A stretch of DNA of 9,482 nucleotides from Spirosomataceae bacterium (GTDB taxonomy: Bacteria; Bacteroidota; Bacteroidia; Cytophagales; Spirosomataceae): assembly GCA_025455795.1 (NCBI GenBank), contig JALOLW010000124.1:1-9482 (forward strand). The letters are read 5' to 3'. The notes below the pieces were generated by a model. That model saw only the letters and a program-made list of their open reading frames with translations, searched no databases and had not been told where the DNA came from. The translations under genes and the position numbers were made by a program. Of the stretch, positions 6,597 to 9,482 are shown in pieces (position 1 is the first letter of the stretch; every line of letters starts with the position of its first letter).

Positions 6597-6774
6597 AAAT
6601 AAAGGAGTTATCAGGCAGCACACCGAACGATGTCCCAAAAAATAACGTTGTACCAATATACGAAAATAGACGCGGCAATTTTGTAACCTGCCTTACTGCT
6701 TAATTTTTGAGGCAAATCATCAAACCTTTTGTTTAATTTATTAGTTGAAACATTAAACAACAGTGACTATATCA
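6597..6774 (+). other. Intergenic region between the AraC-type gene and the transporter
   Basis: These 178 bp hold no supported gene. No clear hairpin-plus-T-tract terminator follows the regulator gene. A weak promoter candidate is TTG (6681-6683), 17 bp, then TAATTTTTG (6701-6709), which has one base too many for the -7 consensus. A separate inverted repeat lies at 6729-6760. I see no convincing preQ1 riboswitch. Confidence 0.5.
6729..6760. repeat. Perfect 9-bp inverted repeat 14 bp before the transporter start
   Basis: TTGTTTAAT (6729-6737) and ATTAAACAA (6752-6760) are exact reverse complements with a 14-bp spacer, ending 14 bp before the ATG at 6775. It could be an operator for a dimeric regulator or a leader hairpin affecting translation. 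No T-tract follows, so a terminator is unlikely. The arms are A/T rich, which raises the chance of coincidence. Confidence 0.55.
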
Positions 6775-7572
6775 ATGCCTCACAATCCCACTTTTGAACG
6801 AAAAAAACAATTCTTGTTTTTGTTTCTTTGCGGTATTTTCTTGACCAATGCCCTCATTGCCGAAATCATTGGTGTTAAGATTTTTTCGGTAGAATCGTTG
6901 TTGGGTATTCCACCGATGCAACTATCGCTTTTTGGCAGCAAAATGGATTTTAATATGTCGGCGGGCGTCGTTAATTGGCCTGTTGTTTTTATTGTTTCCG
7001 ACATCATCAATGAGTATTTTGGGCGCAAGGGCGTCAAGCGTATTTCGTACCTGACGGCGGGGTTCATTGCGTACATGTACATAGCGATTTATGCCACTAC
7101 TTCGCTGCCGCCCGCGCAGTTTTGGTTGGAAGTAAACAGCAAAGACAGCCTCGGCAACGCCATGAACATTGACGGCGCGTTCAATCAAATCTTCCGTCAG
7201 GGGTTGGGGATTATGATTGGTTCGATTGTGGCGTTTTTGATAGGACAGTTGCTCGACGTGACGGTGTTTTCGTGGCTACGTCGCCGCACGGGGAGCAAAC
7301 ATATTTGGTTGAGGGCTACGGGTTCGACGCTGTTTTCACAACTGATTGATAGCTTTGTTGTGATATTTATCGCCTTCTATGTGTTTGGCAACTGGAACAC
7401 GACCCAAGTGCTGCAAGTGGGTACTATCAATTATATTTACAAAGGCGTGGTGGCGTTGCTGATGACGCCAATTTTGTACATCGCGCACTATTTGATAGAC
7501 AGTTATCTGGGCAAAGAATACGCGCATCACCTCGCCAACGAAGCCGCTTCTACAAGTTTTACGGCGGTGTAA
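6775..7572 (+). CDS. yhhQ: Queuosine precursor transporter (YhhQ/VUT_1 family)
   Basis: This inner-membrane protein of the family is known to import queuosine precursors (7-cyano- or 7-aminomethyl-7-deazaguanine) for tRNA modification at position 34. It has 265 residues, somewhat longer than the E. coli protein. About six hydrophobic segments are visible, near residues 12-38, 62-80, 88-110, 142-165, 182-205 and 220-242. Family motifs include VVFIVSDIINEYFGRKG (about 70-86) and LFSQLIDSFVVIFIAFYVFG (about 186-205), whose charged and polar residues D, E, Q and D lie within membrane segments. The ATG at 6775 is preferred to a GTG four codons upstream. The tail is hydrophilic. It converges on the Uma2-like gene with 11 bp between stop codons and shares a hairpin with it. 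No queuosine biosynthesis gene is in view, so uptake as a salvage route is inference. Confidence 0.92.
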   Translation: MPHNPTFERKKQFLFLFLCGIFLTNALIAEIIGVKIFSVESLLGIPPMQLSLFGSKMDFNMSAGVVNWPVVFIVSDIINEYFGRKGVKRISYLTAGFIAYMYIAIYATTSLPPAQFWLEVNSKDSLGNAMNIDGAFNQIFRQGLGIMIGSIVAFLIGQLLDVTVFSWLRRRTGSKHIWLRATGSTLFSQLIDSFVVIFIAFYVFGNWNTTQVLQVGTINYIYKGVVALLMTPILYIAHYLIDSYLGKEYAHHLANEAASTSFTAV

Positions 7573-7597
7573 ATTACTGATTTTCAGTAATTTGCAC
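7567..7597. terminator. Shared hairpin between convergent genes, containing both stop codons
   Basis: AAATTACTGA (7571-7580) and TCAGTAATTT (7584-7593) form a perfect 10-bp stem with a 3-nt loop. It extends by a T-G wobble and three more pairs (GTG 7567-7569 with CAC 7595-7597). The TAA of the transporter (7570-7572) and the TGA of the Uma2-like gene (7586-7584) both lie in the stem. Because the repeat is symmetric it could act on both transcripts. The T-tracts are only three long, so termination may be weak, or the stem may mainly protect 3' ends. Confidence 0.65.
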
Positions 7598-8177
7598 CTT
7601 CCTCGCTGAGGAGTTGTTGAAGGTTTAAATTGATGTTTTCGGTAAGTTGGATGTCTTTGTCCCAGTCGAAAATTTGGGTGGTTTCTCCTTTTGAAAACAC
7701 GAAAATCTTTTTGTTTTTGGTGATAATCCACACGATTTTTTGGGTGCCAAACAGCATCATCTCTTCCGATTTGGAGAAAATGTAATCCAACTCTTTGTCG
7801 GTATCAATCTTGACGTCAACTTCAATCGCAAGTTCGGGAGCTACTTCAAAATATTTGTCGTTTAACACTACTTTCTCTTTCAAAAACAGGCCAATGTCAG
7901 TAGAAAGGTTGTTTTTGTGGCCTAAATGTAACCCTGCCTCATTTGAGCCAATCCAATAAAGTTTACTGTTTATTTTAGATTTTAAGAAAAAGCCTAAAAT
8001 AAACACAATGATAGATTGTAAAGAACTACTACCCATAATTTCTTCTCGTTTTTTGGTACCATTCATGACCGATTTATAGCCTTTGTAATAATAAGGCTGT
8101 CCACGCAAAACCTCCCTAATCAAGTTTTGGGGAACTTTGCGTGGCTTGCGGGCGGGTGTGAGTGTAGTTAGTGTCAT
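7584..8177 (-). CDS. Uma2 family (DUF820) restriction-endonuclease-like protein
   Basis: This is a small PD-(D/E)xK-fold protein of a family that is common, often in many copies, in cyanobacteria and some Bacteroidota. Its cellular role is not established. It has 197 residues, normal for the family. The expected core is visible: D94 in NNLSTDIGLFL, E119 within PELAIEVDVK (114-123), then a helix with lysines (KELDYIFSKSEEMMLFG) leading into the strand KIVWIITKNKKIFVFSKGE. The N-terminus is rich in basic residues and tyrosine (PYYYKGYKSVM). By eye it is more A/T rich than its neighbours, which may point to separate acquisition. It starts 13 bp after hyuB on the same strand, yet has a promoter match inside the hyuB end. 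A nuclease activity is inferred from fold only. No transposase or modification gene accompanies it. Confidence 0.85.
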   Translation of the reverse strand: MTLTTLTPARKPRKVPQNLIREVLRGQPYYYKGYKSVMNGTKKREEIMGSSSLQSIIVFILGFFLKSKINSKLYWIGSNEAGLHLGHKNNLSTDIGLFLKEKVVLNDKYFEVAPELAIEVDVKIDTDKELDYIFSKSEEMMLFGTQKIVWIITKNKKIFVFSKGETTQIFDWDKDIQLTENINLNLQQLLSEEGANY

Positions 8178-8190
8178 TGGGGCTTTCTTT

Positions 8191-9482
8191 TTAGCAAATG
8201 TAGCCTAATTCGGTATCTCTCGCAATCGCTGCCTCGTCGCGCTTGGAAGCGGGGCCGTAGCCACCTCCCCCGGGCAGATTGAGCGTGACTACTTCACCCT
8301 CGTAGAGTTTGGTCAAGCCTTTGGGGGGCAAAAAACGGGCTGGTTCAATGCCAAAACTACCACCGCCGCCGTTTTCACCACCGCAGATGCCGTGTGGTAC
8401 GGTTTTGGTTTTTTCGGTCAAAATAGAGAAGTTAATCGGTTCTTTGCCCACCATTTTGAAGGCAAACGTTTGTCCCAACCCGCCACGGTATTGGCCCGCG
8501 CCGCCCGTGTTGGGGCGTAAACTTTTTTCGGTAACGAGAATGGGCGCGTCACGTTCCAAAACTTCGATGGGGACGTTGGCCACGTTGGTTGGAAAACTCA
8601 ATACGTTCACGCCGTCTTTGTTGGGACGAGCCGCGTAGCCGCCGTTCAAGAAGAAATATTCGACAAACTCGGTCTTGCGTTTTTCTACGCCGTTGGTGGT
8701 TTTGATAGCCACTTCTTTTTGACCGTTCAGCACCAAGCACCAGCACGCACTGCCACAGTCGGCTTGCACTTGCAGTGGCACGGCCTGCGCCAATGCGCCA
8801 AAAACGGGCGCGTGGAGGATGTTGCCCGTGATGTTGCGCCCGCCCAACGGTACGGGTTTTTGGGCGTTCAATAATGACCCCAACGGTGCTTTTACTTTGA
8901 TGGGCCGAAACGCCCCTTCGTTGTTGGGTACGTCGGGGCTAAATGCGCATTTTATGGGGTACGCCGTGTAGGCAAACACGTAGTTTTTGACGGCGTTGAT
9001 GGCCAATGAGTGCGCACCCGACGTGCCTTCGTAGTCCACCTCAATCTCGTCGCCTTTGATGGTGACGGCGCACTCGATATGTACGGGTTCGTTGAGGCCG
9101 TCGCCGTCGGCATCGTAGCTGTAGCGGTAGGTGCCGTCGGGGGCTTGGCGGAGGGCATCGCGCATGGCTTTTTCGGAGGCTTCAATGACTTGCTCGGCCA
9201 GTACTTCCAAATTATCCATGTTGTTTTCTTCCATCAGTCGCATCAACGACCTGATTCCCTGTTCGTTAGAGGCCACCTGAGCGCGAATGTCACCGAGCGT
9301 TTGGCGACTGGCGCGCACGTTGGCTTCGATGATGTTGAACAACATTTGGTTGGGTTTGCCCGCTTCGTAAAGTTTGGTGGGTGGAATCATCAGCCCTTCT
9401 TCGTAGAGGTCGCGCGCGCCCGCACCCCAAAGTGCGCCGCCCATGTCGGGCGAGTGGGCGATGGTGCCGATGAAGCCGATAA
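8191..9482 (-). CDS. hyuB: Hydantoinase B/oxoprolinase family protein, partial at the window edge
   Basis: HyuB-type subunits act with HyuA in ATP-dependent opening of cyclic amides such as N-methylhydantoin or 5-oxoproline, or form part of acetone-carboxylase-like enzymes. The window shows 429 residues and the TAA stop at 8191. The frame stays open to the right edge (reading GFIGTIAHSPDMGG before the internal Met at 9444), so perhaps 80-150 N-terminal residues are missing. Visible landmarks are AHSPDMGGALWGAGARDLYE with the His/Asp pair typical of the family, EVDYEGTSGAHS, VPLGGRNITGNILHAPVFG, RPNTGGAGQYRGGLGQ and the glycine-rich LPGGGGYGP close to the C-terminus. The partner hyuA would be expected beyond the edge. 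The exact substrate (hydantoin, oxoproline or other) cannot be decided from this half. A Uma2-like gene follows 13 bp downstream. Confidence 0.93.
   Translation of the reverse strand, partial: IGFIGTIAHSPDMGGALWGAGARDLYEEGLMIPPTKLYEAGKPNQMLFNIIEANVRASRQTLGDIRAQVASNEQGIRSLMRLMEENNMDNLEVLAEQVIEASEKAMRDALRQAPDGTYRYSYDADGDGLNEPVHIECAVTIKGDEIEVDYEGTSGAHSLAINAVKNYVFAYTAYPIKCAFSPDVPNNEGAFRPIKVKAPLGSLLNAQKPVPLGGRNITGNILHAPVFGALAQAVPLQVQADCGSACWCLVLNGQKEVAIKTTNGVEKRKTEFVEYFFLNGGYAARPNKDGVNVLSFPTNVANVPIEVLERDAPILVTEKSLRPNTGGAGQYRGGLGQTFAFKMVGKEPINFSILTEKTKTVPHGICGGENGGGGSFGIEPARFLPPKGLTKLYEGEVVTLNLPGGGGYGPASKRDEAAIARDTELGYIC
8195..8225 (-). promoter_or_regulatory. Predicted promoter of the Uma2-like gene, inside the hyuB 3' end
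   Basis: On the minus strand, TTG (8225-8223) is followed after 20 bp by TACATTTG (8202-8195), an exact match to the TAnnTTTG -7 element. The -7 bases also encode the last residues (Tyr-Ile-Cys) of HyuB. Transcription would start near 8188-8190, giving a leader of only about 11-13 nt before the ATG at 8177. The sequence is coding, so chance is possible, but element and spacing are the same as in the lrp promoter. Confidence 0.5.

Noticed and set aside
6600..6650. Possible preQ1 riboswitch before the queuosine transporter
   Set aside because: An A-rich stretch (CCCAAAAAATAAC) and a GTTAT/ATAAC pairing suggested a pseudoknot. The first stem would be only about 3 bp, the span is too long, and it lies more than 120 bp from the start codon. 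It does not match the preQ1-I pattern that I know.
7584..8177. The Uma2-like gene as part of a restriction or defence system
   Set aside because: No methyltransferase, helicase, transposase or toxin partner is adjacent; its neighbours are hyuB and a transporter. The fold alone does not support a defence role.

Overview
The window looks like chromosomal DNA from a member of the Bacteroidota, most likely a Cytophagales relative of Spirosoma or Runella. This is inferred from the gene families, from the absence of clear Shine-Dalgarno sequences, and from several close matches to the Bacteroidota vegetative promoter (TTG, about 20 bp, then TAnnTTTG). The gene content is mostly ordinary metabolism and housekeeping. 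I see no phage, insertion sequence, CRISPR array, tRNA or rRNA.

Layout. Positions 1-105 hold no gene that I can support. On the minus strand recR (TTG start) follows an Lrp/AsnC-type regulator gene by 43 bp, so the two probably share a transcript. The regulator gene is divergent from ald (alanine dehydrogenase, plus strand), a classic pairing of a local regulator with its target. A hairpin terminator closes ald. A minus-strand group of three follows: a phytanoyl-CoA dioxygenase family protein, a zinc-type alcohol dehydrogenase broken by a one-base frameshift, and a stand-alone 2-oxoacid dehydrogenase E2 catalytic domain. The gaps are 21 and 39 bp, so they look like one operon, transcribed away from a divergent AraC-type regulator gene. 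Next on the plus strand is a queuosine-precursor transporter (yhhQ family) with an inverted repeat just before its start. It converges on a Uma2-family nuclease-like gene through a hairpin that contains both stop codons. The Uma2 gene lies 13 bp behind hyuB (hydantoinase B/oxoprolinase family), which runs off the right edge of the window. A good promoter match sits inside the last codons of hyuB.

How the genes work together. The regulator/ald pair probably adjusts alanine-pyruvate interconversion. The AraC gene plus the dioxygenase, dehydrogenase and acyltransferase-like genes form the least explained unit: an oxidation module whose substrate cannot be read from sequence, and which may be inactive or mis-assembled because of the frameshift. 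In three places (Lrp, dioxygenase, Uma2) promoter matches help fix the start codon or transcript boundary. For Lrp and the dioxygenase, the longest open frame begins upstream of or within the promoter, so the shorter protein is preferred.

I found no clearly new biological system. The most worthwhile items are the orphan oxidation operon with its frameshift, the in-frame TMTP tandem repeat at the dioxygenase N-terminus, and the compact signals at the hyuB/Uma2/yhhQ junctions.
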